A DNA stretch of 64,000 bases from Foliamicus sp963666765 (GTDB lineage Bacteria; Pseudomonadota; Gammaproteobacteria; Steroidobacterales; Foliamicaceae): assembly GCA_963666765.1 (NCBI GenBank), contig OY762933.1, positions 1,674,001 through 1,738,000 of the forward strand. The letters are read 5' to 3'. Under the pieces are notes generated by a model that was given only the letters and a program-made list of their open reading frames with translations, did not search any database and had not been told where the DNA came from. Below are positions 8,219 to 16,147 of this stretch, in pieces. Each line of letters begins with the position of its first letter. Position 1 is the first letter of the stretch. Position numbers and translations under genes: made by a program.

Positions 8219-9459
8219 GAGGCCAGTTTCAGGTCCGCCACCACGGCTCCCAGGAATCGGGACGCGTCGGCGCCGGCCACGCAGCGATGATCGAAGGTGA
8301 GCGACAGCGGCAGCATGCGCCGGATCGCGATCTCGCCGTCAACCGCAACGACTTCCTCGCGGGCCGCGCCGCTCCCGAGGATTCCCACGGTGGGCGGCAC
8401 CATCAGCGGCGTGGCGTAGCGCGACGATCCGCCGGCGATGTTCGACAGCGTGATGGTGTAGCCGCGCACCTCCCCGGGCTTCAAGCTGCGGTCGGCGCCG
8501 GCCTTCTTCAGCCGCGCCACTTCCTCGCGCAGCTCGTCGAGGCCGAGCGTGCCGGCGTTGAAGATGGTGGCCACGATCAGGCCGTGCGGCGTGTGCATGG
8601 CCAGGCCCATGTGCACCTCTTCGGACATCGACAGCACGCCGGTCTCGGCACTGAAGGTCCCGTTCAGCCGCGGTTCGGCGCGCGCGCCGGCCGCCATGGC
8701 CCGGATCAGCCGCGGCGTGAAATCGCGCGGCGACTCCCAGTCGTGGATGTCGGCGTCGTCCATCACCGTGCACAGCGCCACTTCGCTGTGCGCGGCTGTC
8801 ATGCTGCGGAACATGGCGCGGCGCGGGCCCGAGAGTTTCTCGTCGGAGGACGCCCCCGCCCTCGGGGAAGGCGTCTCGCCTTCCCCGAGGGCGGGACGCC
8901 CTCCTTCCCGGGTTTGAGGGCGGGACGCCCTCTCTCCCAGGCTTTCGGCGGCCTTCGCGACGTCCCGGGCCGTGATCCGCCCGCCCGGGCCGGAGCCCTC
9001 AAGGCTTGTCAGGTCTGCGCCCAGTTCGCGGGCCAGGGCGCGGACCGAAGGGGCCGCCTTGACGCGCTTCCTCCCCGGCGCCGCGGCGGCCGACCCGGTC
9101 GTGTCGCTCATGACCACGGCGCTGGCGGGCAGTTCGCCGACCACACCGGGGACTTCGTCCTTGCCATCGGCGGCCGGTGCGGAAGTAGCGGTTTGTTTGG
9201 ATTGGAGGGCGGGGACGCCCTCGCTCCCAGGGTCAAAGCGGGCCAGCACGTCGCCTACCGGGATCACGTCGCCGGCCTCGCCGTGGATCGAGACCACGCG
9301 GCCCGAGACCGGCGACGGCACCTCCACCACGGCCTTGTCGGTCTCCACCGACACCAGCGGCTGATTCAGCTTGATCTCGTCATTAGCGGCGACATGCCAT
9401 TCCACGATCTCGGCCTCGGTCAAACCCTCGCCAAGATCAGGCAACTTGAACTCTCTCAT
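8215..9459 (-). CDS. 2-oxoacid dehydrogenase dihydrolipoyl acyltransferase (E2)
   Basis: 414 residues. Lipoyl domain at 1-75 (lipoyl Lys in VETDKAVVEVPSPVSG), peripheral-subunit-binding domain near 128-165 (PSVRALARELGADL, GPGGRITARDV), then the catalytic acyltransferase core. Two odd features. First, both linkers carry palindromic repeat insertions read in frame (residues about 76-86 and 174-201). Second, the usual HRxxDG active-site motif reads DHRCVAGA, so the Asp is Ala. Start at 9459 (MREFKLPDLGEG) fits the domain edge; an upstream in-frame ATG would overlap the E1beta end. Together with E1alpha/E1beta it would convert a 2-oxoacid (pyruvate or branched-chain) to acyl-CoA. E3 is not in the window. 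Confidence 0.88.
   Translation of the reverse strand: MREFKLPDLGEGLTEAEIVEWHVAANDEIKLNQPLVSVETDKAVVEVPSPVSGRVVSIHGEAGDVIPVGDVLARFDPGSEGVPALQSKQTATSAPAADGKDEVPGVVGELPASAVVMSDTTGSAAAAPGRKRVKAAPSVRALARELGADLTSLEGSGPGGRITARDVAKAAESLGERASRPQTREGGRPALGEGETPSPRAGASSDEKLSGPRRAMFRSMTAAHSEVALCTVMDDADIHDWESPRDFTPRLIRAMAAGARAEPRLNGTFSAETGVLSMSEEVHMGLAMHTPHGLIVATIFNAGTLGLDELREEVARLKKAGADRSLKPGEVRGYTITLSNIAGGSSRYATPLMVPPTVGILGSGAAREEVVAVDGEIAIRRMLPLSLTFDHRCVAGADASRFLGAVVADLKLAS
8857..8940. repeat. double-hairpin repeat inside the E2 coding sequence
   Basis: GAAGGCG-TCT-CGCCTTC followed by GAGGGCG-GGA-CGCCCTC, and a second GAGGGCGGGACGCCCTC, within the linker between the subunit-binding and catalytic domains. 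The frame stays open and encodes an Arg/Pro/Gly-rich peptide. Same family as the intergenic copies. Confidence 0.75.
9204..9231. repeat. single-hairpin repeat in the E2 lipoyl linker
   Basis: GAGGGCGGGGACGCCCTC followed by GCTCCCAGG just after the lipoyl domain; encodes GSEGVPAL, close to the GSEGVPPS peptide that the TolC gene gains from the same repeat. Confidence 0.6.
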
Positions 9460-9485
9460 TCCAATCTTCCCGGTTGATGTATCGA

Positions 9486-10463
9486 TCAGCTCTCCATGCA
9501 CTCGTGCACGGCGTCCTTGATCCGCTGGATGCCGGGAATATAGCCGTATTCCATGCGCGCCAGCGGCGGCACGGCATCGTAGCCACCCACCCGGACTACC
9601 GGCGCTTCCAGGCTGTACAGCCCTTCCGAGGCCAGGACCGCGGCCACTTCCCCGCCCAGCCCGCCGCTTATCGCGGCCTCGTGAACGATGACCGCGCGCC
9701 CGGTGCGCGAAACCGACTCCAGGATCGTTTCCTTGTCCATGGGGCTGACCGTGGCCAGGTCCATCACCTCGCAGTCGATGCCCTCGTCGGCCAGCTCGCC
9801 CACCGCGTTCCAGGTCTCCAGCACCGAAGCGCCCCAGGTGATCACGGTCACGTCGGTTCCCGGCCGGGTCACGAAGGCCTTGTCCAGCGGCAGCCCCTCG
9901 CCGTTGTCCGGCACTTCCTGCCGGAAGGCGCGGTAAATCCGCTTGGGCTCCAGGAACACCACCGGGTCCGGGTCGCGGACCGCCGAAAGCAGCAGGCCGT
10001 AGGCCCGCACCGGCGAGGACGGGATCACGACCCGCACGCCGGGCATGTGCGCGAAAAAAGCCTCCGTGCTCTCGGAATGGTGCTCCGGCGCGCGGATGCC
10101 CGTCCCGAAGGGCGCTCTCAGCACCATCGGGCAGGTCAGCCGCCCGCGGGTGCGGTTGCGCATCCGGCTGGCGTGGCTGATGATCTGGTCGAGCGCCGGG
10201 TAGATGAAGCCCATGAACTGGACTTCCGGCACCGGCTTGAACCCCTGCGTGGCCATGCCCACCGACAGGCCGGCGATCATCGCCTCGGCCAGCGGCGTGT
10301 CGAACACCCGCTCGATGCCGAATTTTTCCTGCAGGCCCACCGTGGCCCGGAACACCCCGCCGTTCACGCCCACGTCCTCGCCGAACACCACCACGCTTTC
10401 GTCGTGGGCCATCTCCCAGGCCAGCGCCTGGTTCACCGCTTCGACCAGCGTGAGGTTTGCCAT
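9486..10463 (-). CDS. 2-oxoacid dehydrogenase E1 component, beta subunit
   Basis: 325 residues. Starts MANLTLVEAVNQALAWEM and contains VFGEDVGVNGGVFRATVGL, the DTPLAEAMIAGLSVGMA strand and the transketolase C-terminal domain (VTVITWGASVLETWNA). This is the beta chain of heterotetrameric pyruvate/branched-chain dehydrogenases; with the alpha chain it binds thiamine diphosphate and decarboxylates the 2-oxoacid. Its start overlaps the E1alpha stop (TGATG), and E2 begins 26 bases after its stop. The true substrate (pyruvate, branched-chain 2-oxoacids or acetoin) is not decided by the sequence I can read. Confidence 0.92.
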   Translation of the reverse strand: MANLTLVEAVNQALAWEMAHDESVVVFGEDVGVNGGVFRATVGLQEKFGIERVFDTPLAEAMIAGLSVGMATQGFKPVPEVQFMGFIYPALDQIISHASRMRNRTRGRLTCPMVLRAPFGTGIRAPEHHSESTEAFFAHMPGVRVVIPSSPVRAYGLLLSAVRDPDPVVFLEPKRIYRAFRQEVPDNGEGLPLDKAFVTRPGTDVTVITWGASVLETWNAVGELADEGIDCEVMDLATVSPMDKETILESVSRTGRAVIVHEAAISGGLGGEVAAVLASEGLYSLEAPVVRVGGYDAVPPLARMEYGYIPGIQRIKDAVHECMES

Positions 10464-11542
10464 CAACCGTGGTCCGGGACCGGGTACTTGCGGGCGATTT
10501 CCCGCTGCGCCCCGAGCGCGGCCGGCATGTTGGCGAACTGGTGCTCGAAGATCTCCTCGATCTTCGGCCGGGGCGTGGCCAGGTAGGCCTCGACTTCCTT
10601 CTCCACTTCGGCTTCCAGTTTCTCGATGAGCGCAGTTTCCTGTTCGTCGGACCAGCCGAAGCGCTCCTCCATGAACCGCTTCATGCGGTGAAGCGGCGCA
10701 CGCCGGCCAGCCTGCTCGACCTCCTCGTCGGGGCGATAACGGGTGGCGTCGTCGGCCGTGGTGTGGTCCGCCAGCCGGTAGCTCAGGGCCTCGACCAGCG
10801 TGGCGCCGCCGCCCGAGCGGGCCCGCTGCGTGGCGATTTCCGCGGCGTTGCGCACCGCGATCAGGTCGTTGCCGTCCACCTGCTCGCCCGGAATGCCGAC
10901 GGCAATCGCCTTCTGCGCCAGGGTGCTGGCGGCAGTCTGGCCTTCCACCGGCATGGAAATGGCGTAGCGGTTGTTGGTGACCCAGAAGACCACCGGCAGA
11001 TTCATCGCGCCGGCCGCGTTCAGGGCCTCGTAGAACGCGCCTTCGGAGGTGGCGCCGTCGCCGCACAGCGCCACCGCGCAGGCCTCGTCGCCGCGCATCT
11101 TCAGCGCCAGCGCCGCGCCCGCGGCATGCAGGCATTGCGTGGCAATCGGCACGCAATAGGGAAAATCATGCCGGGCGCCATCCCAGTTGTGTCCGCGCTC
11201 GTCCCCGCCCCACACCGCGAGCAACTGGCTCATGCGCACGCCCCGCCAGATCACGGCGCCATGCTCGCGATACGAAGGCGCCAGCACATCCTCGGGCCGC
11301 ATGGCGGCCGCCAGCCCGATCTGGGCGGCCTCGTGGCCGTTGCTGGAGGCGATGGTGCCGACCTGCCCGGTGCGCTGGAGGTTGATGCAGCGCCGATCGA
11401 ACACCCTCGTGAGGTGCATGAAGCGATACATGCGCGCCATTTCGTCCGCATCGGCGGCGAAATCGGGCAATTCTTGCTGGGCTTTACCGTGCTCGTCTAA
11501 GAACTGCGTATACGTGATTTCAAACTGGGCTACTACCGGCAT
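10463..11542 (-). CDS. 2-oxoacid dehydrogenase E1 component, alpha subunit
   Basis: 359 residues. The thiamine-diphosphate motif is clear: GDGATSEGAFYEALN through VFWVTNN, preceded by the substrate-channel segment SYREHGAVIWRGV. The active-site loop YRLADHTTADDATRY contains the paired regulatory-type Ser/Thr region. First gene of the minus-strand operon E1alpha-E1beta-E2-gpmA-gamma carbonic anhydrase. The ATG at 11542 is the first Met before the conserved DEMARMYRFMHLTRVFDRR helix. The gap to the divergent moaC holds a palindromic repeat and presumably both promoters. Confidence 0.92.
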   Translation of the reverse strand: MPVVAQFEITYTQFLDEHGKAQQELPDFAADADEMARMYRFMHLTRVFDRRCINLQRTGQVGTIASSNGHEAAQIGLAAAMRPEDVLAPSYREHGAVIWRGVRMSQLLAVWGGDERGHNWDGARHDFPYCVPIATQCLHAAGAALALKMRGDEACAVALCGDGATSEGAFYEALNAAGAMNLPVVFWVTNNRYAISMPVEGQTAASTLAQKAIAVGIPGEQVDGNDLIAVRNAAEIATQRARSGGGATLVEALSYRLADHTTADDATRYRPDEEVEQAGRRAPLHRMKRFMEERFGWSDEQETALIEKLEAEVEKEVEAYLATPRPKIEEIFEHQFANMPAALGAQREIARKYPVPDHG

Positions 11543-11590
11543 GTTATGGCTCGTATCAGGGCGCAAAGTATATCGCGGTTGCCGGAAATT

Positions 11591-11676
11591 CCCTCCCGGG
11601 AGCGAAGCCGGGAGCGAAGGCGTCCCGCCTTCGACGAGGACGGGACGTCGAGAGGGCAGTGCCCTCTCTCCCGGGC
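11591..11676. repeat. palindromic repeat between divergent E1alpha and moaC
   Basis: Contains CTCCCGGGAG, GAAGGCG-TCC-CGCCTTC and GAGGGCAGTGCCCTC-type hairpins. It lies in the divergent intergenic region, so it would fall in the 5' leader of one or both genes. Confidence 0.6.
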
Positions 11677-11701
11677 TTGTGGAATCTATAATTCGCGGGC
11701 G

Positions 11702-12178
11702 ATGCTGACGCACATTGATTCGAAGCGCCGCCCCGGCATGGTGGACGTGGCCGGCAAGGCCGTGACCGAGCGCACGGCCACGGCCCGCGCGGTCGTCGTG
11801 CTGCCTCCCGAGGCTGCCGGACAGGCCGAAGACGGTGAAATCAACACCCACAAGGGGCCGGTGTTCCAGACCGCCATCATCGCCGGCACCCAAGCCGCCA
11901 AGCGCACCCACGAACTGATTCCGTTCTGCCATCCGCTCAAGCTCGAAGGCTGCCGCATCGCGCTCGACCTCAAGGGCAACGAGGTCGAGATCGAGTGCTC
12001 CGTGAAGGTGACCGGCAAGACCGGCGCGGAAATGGAAGCGCTGACCGGGGCGACGGTCGCCGCGCTGACGGTTTACGACATGCTGAAATCGGTCTCGCAC
12101 GGCATCGAGATCACCGCCACGCGGCTGGTCGGCAAGACCGGCGGCAAGAGCGACTACCGCGATGACGGCGCCGAATGA
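11702..12178 (+). CDS. moaC: cyclic pyranopterin monophosphate synthase
   Basis: 158 residues. MoaC signatures: IIAGTQAAKRTHELIPFCHPL, the VKVTGKTGAEMEALTGATVAALTVYDM block, and a C-terminal KTGGKSDY. It performs the second step of molybdenum-cofactor synthesis, forming cyclic pyranopterin from the MoaA product. Start at 11702 aligns with the usual MoaC N-terminus (LTHIDSKRRPGMVDV); the frame stays open upstream through repeat sequence. It overlaps the mobA-type gene by 17 bases. Confidence 0.93.
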   Translation: MLTHIDSKRRPGMVDVAGKAVTERTATARAVVVLPPEAAGQAEDGEINTHKGPVFQTAIIAGTQAAKRTHELIPFCHPLKLEGCRIALDLKGNEVEIECSVKVTGKTGAEMEALTGATVAALTVYDMLKSVSHGIEITATRLVGKTGGKSDYRDDGAE

Positions 12179-12770
12179 CGCGAGCGTTTCCGGCGTGGTG
12201 CTGGCAGGGGGCTTCAGCACGCGCTTCGGAAGCGACAAGGCGGCTGCCGAAATCGGCGGGGTGAGCCTGCTGGAACGCGCATTCCGCCTGCTCGAATCGG
12301 TCCTGGACGACGTGTGGGTGTCGGTTCGCCCGGACCAGGTATCCGACGCCCTGCGCTCGCGCTACCGCTGCCTGGTGGACCGTCATCCGGGCAAGGGTCC
12401 GGCGGCGTGCCTGGAAGCGGCGTATGCGGCAGGGCCGGAGCGGGCCTGGCTGGCGCTGGCCTGCGACCAGCCGGGACTGAGCGCCTCCGACCTCAAGCGC
12501 CTGCTCGCCGAACGCGACCCCAGCGCCGCCGCAACGGCCTACTGCGACACCGCCACCGGCGCCCCGCAGCCATTGTGCGCAATCTACGAACCCGCTACCC
12601 TTGCGGGTCTGGCGAAAGAGACGGCCTCCGGGAAAGGCCCCTCGCCACGCACCTATCTGGAAACCCGGCCGCTGAAACTGATCCCCATGGACATTACGAA
12701 CATCAATAGTCATGCCGATCTGCGCAGATTTCTGCGCGGCGCAGCCTCGCAGCCGGGAGCGGTCCTATGA
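12162..12770 (+). CDS. mobA: molybdenum cofactor nucleotidylyltransferase (MobA type)
   Basis: 202 residues. The nucleotide-binding loop VVLAGGFSTRFGSDKAAAEI near residue 12 is the NTP-transferase signature, with Phe where MobA usually has Met. LALACDQPGLSASDLKRLL matches the metal-binding CDxP segment. It would attach GMP (or CMP, if MocA-like) to the molybdopterin cofactor. Overlap with moaC upstream and ATGA with folE downstream indicate one transcript. XdhC-type enzymes usually use the cytosine dinucleotide form, so a MocA role is a real alternative. Confidence 0.8.
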   Translation: MTAPNDASVSGVVLAGGFSTRFGSDKAAAEIGGVSLLERAFRLLESVLDDVWVSVRPDQVSDALRSRYRCLVDRHPGKGPAACLEAAYAAGPERAWLALACDQPGLSASDLKRLLAERDPSAAATAYCDTATGAPQPLCAIYEPATLAGLAKETASGKGPSPRTYLETRPLKLIPMDITNINSHADLRRFLRGAASQPGAVL

Positions 12771-13357
12771 GCAAGAACGACGGTAACAGGCCGACACGCC
12801 GCGAGGCGGAGGAGGCGGTGCGCGTGCTGCTGGGCTGGACCGGCGACGACGTCGGGCGCGAGGGCCTGGTGGACACGCCCAAGCGCGTTGCGCGGGCCTT
12901 CGAGGAATGGTTCAGCGGTTACGCCATGGACCCGTACGAGTTTTTGTCACGCACCTTCCGGGAAGTCAACGGCTACGACGAGATCGTGGCGCTGACGCAC
13001 ATCGACTTCAATTCGCACTGCGAGCACCACATCGCGCCGATCATCGGCAAGGCGCACGTGGCCTACCTGCCGCGAGAAAAGGTGGTGGGCATCAGCAAGC
13101 TGGCGCGGGTCGTGGACGCCTACGCGCGGCGGCTGCAGGTGCAGGAAAAGCTCACCGCGCAGATCGCCGAGTGCATTTCCACCGTCCTGGAACCGCGCGG
13201 CGTGGCGGTCGTGGTCGAAGGCGCGCACGAATGCATGACCACGCGCGGCATCGGCAAGCGCAACGTGAGCATGGTGACCAGCCAGATGCTCGGAATTTTC
13301 CGCGACGACGCCCGCGCAAGGGCCGAATTCCTGGCCATGATCGACCGCGGGCGGTGA
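12767..13357 (+). CDS. folE: GTP cyclohydrolase I
   Basis: 196 residues. Zinc ligands: Cys85 in HCEHHIAP and Cys156 in AHECMTTRG; the signature LVDTPKRVARAFEEW lies near residue 28 and GISKLARVVDAYARRLQVQE in the middle. It forms 7,8-dihydroneopterin triphosphate from GTP, the first step of folate and other pterins. The strand before the zinc site reads HIDFNSHCEHH instead of the enteric YSMCEHH form. ATG overlaps the mobA stop as ATGA, so it belongs to the moaC-mobA pterin cluster. Confidence 0.94.
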   Translation: MSKNDGNRPTRREAEEAVRVLLGWTGDDVGREGLVDTPKRVARAFEEWFSGYAMDPYEFLSRTFREVNGYDEIVALTHIDFNSHCEHHIAPIIGKAHVAYLPREKVVGISKLARVVDAYARRLQVQEKLTAQIAECISTVLEPRGVAVVVEGAHECMTTRGIGKRNVSMVTSQMLGIFRDDARARAEFLAMIDRGR

Positions 13358-13393
13358 TAATACGCGGCACCGGGGAGTGCCGCGGAAAATCAC

Positions 13394-13852
13394 TTGGCTC
13401 ACGAGGTTCGATCGATAGAAGACGCACGGGCGCTGGAAGGCGTCGAGGTGGGCGTGTCCGACTGGATCCTGGTGGACCAGGAACGGATCGACCGCTTCGC
13501 CAGGGCCACCGAGGATTTCCAGTGGATACACGTCGATCCCGAGCGGGCGGCGAAAGAGCTCGAAACCGGCGCCACCATCGCCCATGGCTACCTGACGCTG
13601 TCGCTGATCCCCGGCGCCACCGAGGAGTTCGTCCATTTCCCAACGCTCAAGCGGGCGATCAACTGGGGCCTGAACAAGGTGCGCTTTTCCAGGATGGTGG
13701 TGTGCGGCAGCCGCGTGCGCGTGCGCACCACATTGCTCAAGGCCCGGGGCCGTCTCGGAGGCATACAGATCACCTGCCGGCACCGGATCGAAATCGACGG
13801 GCAGAACAAACCCGCCTGCACCGCCGAGACCCTCGGCCTCTATATGATCTGA
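13394..13852 (+). CDS. MaoC-like hot-dog hydratase
   Basis: 152 residues with the MaoC hydratase motif: ARATEDFQWIHVDPERA at about 36-52 (catalytic Asp/His pair), then GATIAHGYLTLSLIP. This family hydrates trans-2-enoyl-CoA to (R)-3-hydroxyacyl-CoA or acts on related thioesters. It starts with TTG at 13394, no ATG being available before the conserved core; the only purine-rich site (GGGGAG) is about 17 bases upstream. It follows folE by 36 bases and is not obviously linked to pterin metabolism. Confidence 0.82.
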   Translation: MAHEVRSIEDARALEGVEVGVSDWILVDQERIDRFARATEDFQWIHVDPERAAKELETGATIAHGYLTLSLIPGATEEFVHFPTLKRAINWGLNKVRFSRMVVCGSRVRVRTTLLKARGRLGGIQITCRHRIEIDGQNKPACTAETLGLYMI

Positions 13853-13854
13853 AC

Positions 13855-13930
13855 CTGGGAGTGAGGGCACTGCCCTCACAGCACTGCCCTCACAGCACTG
13901 CCCTCACAGCGTCCCGCCCTCAACTCCGGG
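13855..13930. repeat. palindromic repeat with tandem 14-bp units
   Basis: Three tandem copies of ACTGCCCTCACAGC preceded by GTGAGGGC, so each unit can pair with the preceding GAGGGC. It lies between the convergent MaoC and SnoaL-like genes, and a reverse-oriented relative sits on the other side of the SnoaL-like gene at 14379. Confidence 0.6.
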
Positions 13931-14366
13931 GATAGCCGGTCGGCGTGTCAGGGCCCGCCGCGTTGGCGTAGTTGATCAGCATGAAGCTGATGCGGCCTCC
14001 GGCGAACTCGAAGAAGTTGGAGTTCAGCAACTGCTGCGTCGGATGGTCCGCGTAGAGCCCGCCGGGCTTGGGCGTCAGACGCACGACAAAGCGGCTGGCC
14101 GCACGCTGCCTGTCAACGTCGATCGTGTGGCGGAAATGGCCGAACCAGCAGTCGTAGTTCCCGCAAAGATGCTCGAAGAAGCTCCCCAGCGGCTCCTGCC
14201 CGGGGCCGGGTGACGGCGAATAGCGGCGTTCGGGGTTGTCGCCGTGGCGTATCAGCACCTCGGCGTCGCCGGCGAAACAGTCCCGCACCGCTTGAAGGTC
14301 ATCGGCGGAAACGTTGCCGAAGTAGCGACGCTCGATGAAATCAATATATGCGGAGCGGTCTTTCAT
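13920..14366 (-). CDS. SnoaL/NTF2-fold protein
   Basis: 148 residues. The N-terminal helices (YIDFIERRYFGNVSADDLQAV) and the pattern CFAGDAEVLIRHGD are typical of SnoaL-like/NTF2 cone-fold proteins, which include isomerases, cyclases and proteins of unknown role. Start at 14366 has AAGGAT a few bases upstream; upstream in-frame codons read through the repeat. It is a single gene enclosed by two palindromic repeats in opposite orientation, with no functional link visible to either neighbour. Confidence 0.65.
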   Translation of the reverse strand: MKDRSAYIDFIERRYFGNVSADDLQAVRDCFAGDAEVLIRHGDNPERRYSPSPGPGQEPLGSFFEHLCGNYDCWFGHFRHTIDVDRQRAASRFVVRLTPKPGGLYADHPTQQLLNSNFFEFAGGRISFMLINYANAAGPDTPTGYPRS

Positions 14367-14378
14367 TTCTATCCTTGA

Positions 14379-14437
14379 CGAGGGCGGGACGCCGTGAGGG
14401 CAGTGCTGTGAGGGCAGTGCCCCCACTCCCGGGGGCG
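14379..14437. repeat. palindromic repeat upstream of the SnoaL-like gene
   Basis: GAGGGCGGGACGCCGTGAGGGC, then GTGAGGGCAGTGC repeated; inverted relative to the array at 13855. It lies between the tail of the DUF1499 gene and the SnoaL-like start, so it probably falls in a transcript. Confidence 0.55.
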
Positions 14438-14441
14438 GCCC

Positions 14442-15185
14442 CTAGGGCTGCATGAGCGCGAGGAACCCGCGGATGCGCCGGGCGTTGGTGCCGACATCGG
14501 AAAGGCCCAGCCTCGACTTGGAGCGAACGTCCACCAGCGAGCCGTCGCCGGCGGGCGCGATCCGCACCACGATGTCATCCTTGAAACCGAACCAGGCGGT
14601 GGTGGCGACGGCCTCCAGGCGCCCTTCCTCAGGCGCCACCGTGATCACCTCCCATTCCATTTCGCGCGCGGCGCTCTCCGCAACCGCCATCGCCTCCGCC
14701 GGCGGCATGTCCAGCTCAAGCGGCTGGATCTCGGGATACGCCGCAAGCTGCTGTTCGGCCACTTTTTCGCCGAGGTATTCCGGCGGATTGGGCGCCCCGG
14801 CGCGCAGCGGCAGTATGTCCACGAATTCGGGCGGGTTGGCGGTGTCGGTGGTGATGTCGTGGATCGGCGGAGAAACCTGCCCCTGGCGAAGCCACAGCAG
14901 GTTGTTGAGGGTCATTCCCACGCTTAAGACCAGCGCGATCCAGCAGGTGGCGTTCAACTGCCAGCTACCCATCCGGCCTCGCCCGCCGATCATTGCGATC
15001 AGCAGAAACAGCATCGCCAGCGCCATGATTGCAACGCTGCCGACGTAGCCGATGAAGGCCGGTATCAGGGTCAGCAGGTCCAGCCGGTATCCGCCGATGC
15101 TCACCGCCACGACAACGGCCCCCACCGCCCAGACCCACACGCCGATCCTGGCGAGCGTTACGGACATCCTGCCATGTCTGGCCAT
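14442..15185 (-). CDS. DUF1499 membrane protein
   Basis: 247 residues. Three hydrophobic helices occupy about residues 10-105 (VWAVGAVVVAVSIGGY, GYVGSVAIMALAMLFLLIAM, LNATCWIALVLSVGMTLNN). The soluble C-terminal domain contains PPEFVDILPLRAGAPNPPEY and ends DVRSKSRLGLSDVGTNARRI, the DUF1499 signature. No reaction is known for the family. ATG at 15185 is preceded by GGGAGAGGG. It is divergent from tesB across a 72-bp gap. Confidence 0.85.
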   Translation of the reverse strand: MARHGRMSVTLARIGVWVWAVGAVVVAVSIGGYRLDLLTLIPAFIGYVGSVAIMALAMLFLLIAMIGGRGRMGSWQLNATCWIALVLSVGMTLNNLLWLRQGQVSPPIHDITTDTANPPEFVDILPLRAGAPNPPEYLGEKVAEQQLAAYPEIQPLELDMPPAEAMAVAESAAREMEWEVITVAPEEGRLEAVATTAWFGFKDDIVVRIAPAGDGSLVDVRSKSRLGLSDVGTNARRIRGFLALMQP

Positions 15186-15257
15186 AGTCCACCCTCTCCC
15201 AAAGCGAGCGGTCTATATTACGGCATTCTCCGGCGGCGATGCTGTACGCTTTACGCC

Positions 15258-16142
15258 ATGGACACGCGATCCGATCCGATGGGCGCGGACGGCCTGAAGG
15301 GACTGGTCGACCAGCTCGAGCTGGAGCAGCTTGAACAGAACCTTTTCCGGGGCCAGAGCCGCGACTTCGGCACCGGCCGGGTTTTCGGCGGCCAGGTGCT
15401 GGGCCAGGCTCTGTACGCGGCCCTGCGCACCGTGGAAGGACGCGTGGCGCATTCGCTGCATGCTTACTTTCTGCGCGAGGGCGACATGCGCGCGCCGATC
15501 GTGTACGAGGTGGACCGCGCCCGCGACGGCGGCAGCTTCTCCAACCGCCGGATTGTGGCCATTCAGCACGGACGGCAGATCTTCAACATGACCGCATCGT
15601 TCCAGGCTGCCCAGGAGGGCCCCGAGCACCAGGACCCGATGCCGGAGGCGCCGCCGCCCGAGGAACTCAAGGACCTGCGGGCCTTGACCTCCGGCGAAGC
15701 GGACTGGATGCCGCGCCGTTATATCAACCTGCTCAGGCTCACGCAGGCGCTCGACTTCCGCCCGGTCGACCCGGCGCACACCTTGGGGATGGGCGCCCGC
15801 GAGCCCCGCCAGATGCTGTGGATGCGCACTTCAACGCGCTTGCCGGACGATATCGAGGCCCACCAGGCGTTTCTGGCCTTTATGTCCGACATGGGGCTGA
15901 TCGGCATGGTGACCTTCCCGCACGTTCGCCCGGCCGTCGGTTTTCAGCTCGCCAGCCTCGATCACGCCATGTGGTTCCACTGCCCGGTGCGGGTGGACGA
16001 GTGGCTGCTGTTCGACCTGCACAGCCCGCGGGCCGGCGGCGCGCGCGGCTTTGCCCGGGCCTCCGTTTACGCGCGCAACGGAACGCGGGTTGCAACCATG
16101 GCCCAGGAAGGGCTGTTCCGCATCCGCCGGGCGCCCGCCTGA
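15258..16142 (+). CDS. tesB: acyl-CoA thioesterase II
   Basis: 294 residues, matching the E. coli TesB length. Double hot-dog fold: first domain with FRGQSRDFGTGRVFGGQVLGQAL and SLHAYFLREGDM, second with SLDHAMWFHCPVRVDEWLL. The catalytic Asp lies in the SLDHAMWFH segment, and the C-terminal EGLFRIRR is typical. It hydrolyses medium/long acyl-CoA. Start chosen at 15258; ATG at 15279 is an alternative. leuC begins five bases after its stop. Confidence 0.93.
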   Translation: MDTRSDPMGADGLKGLVDQLELEQLEQNLFRGQSRDFGTGRVFGGQVLGQALYAALRTVEGRVAHSLHAYFLREGDMRAPIVYEVDRARDGGSFSNRRIVAIQHGRQIFNMTASFQAAQEGPEHQDPMPEAPPPEELKDLRALTSGEADWMPRRYINLLRLTQALDFRPVDPAHTLGMGAREPRQMLWMRTSTRLPDDIEAHQAFLAFMSDMGLIGMVTFPHVRPAVGFQLASLDHAMWFHCPVRVDEWLLFDLHSPRAGGARGFARASVYARNGTRVATMAQEGLFRIRRAPA

Positions 16143-16147
16143 ACGCG

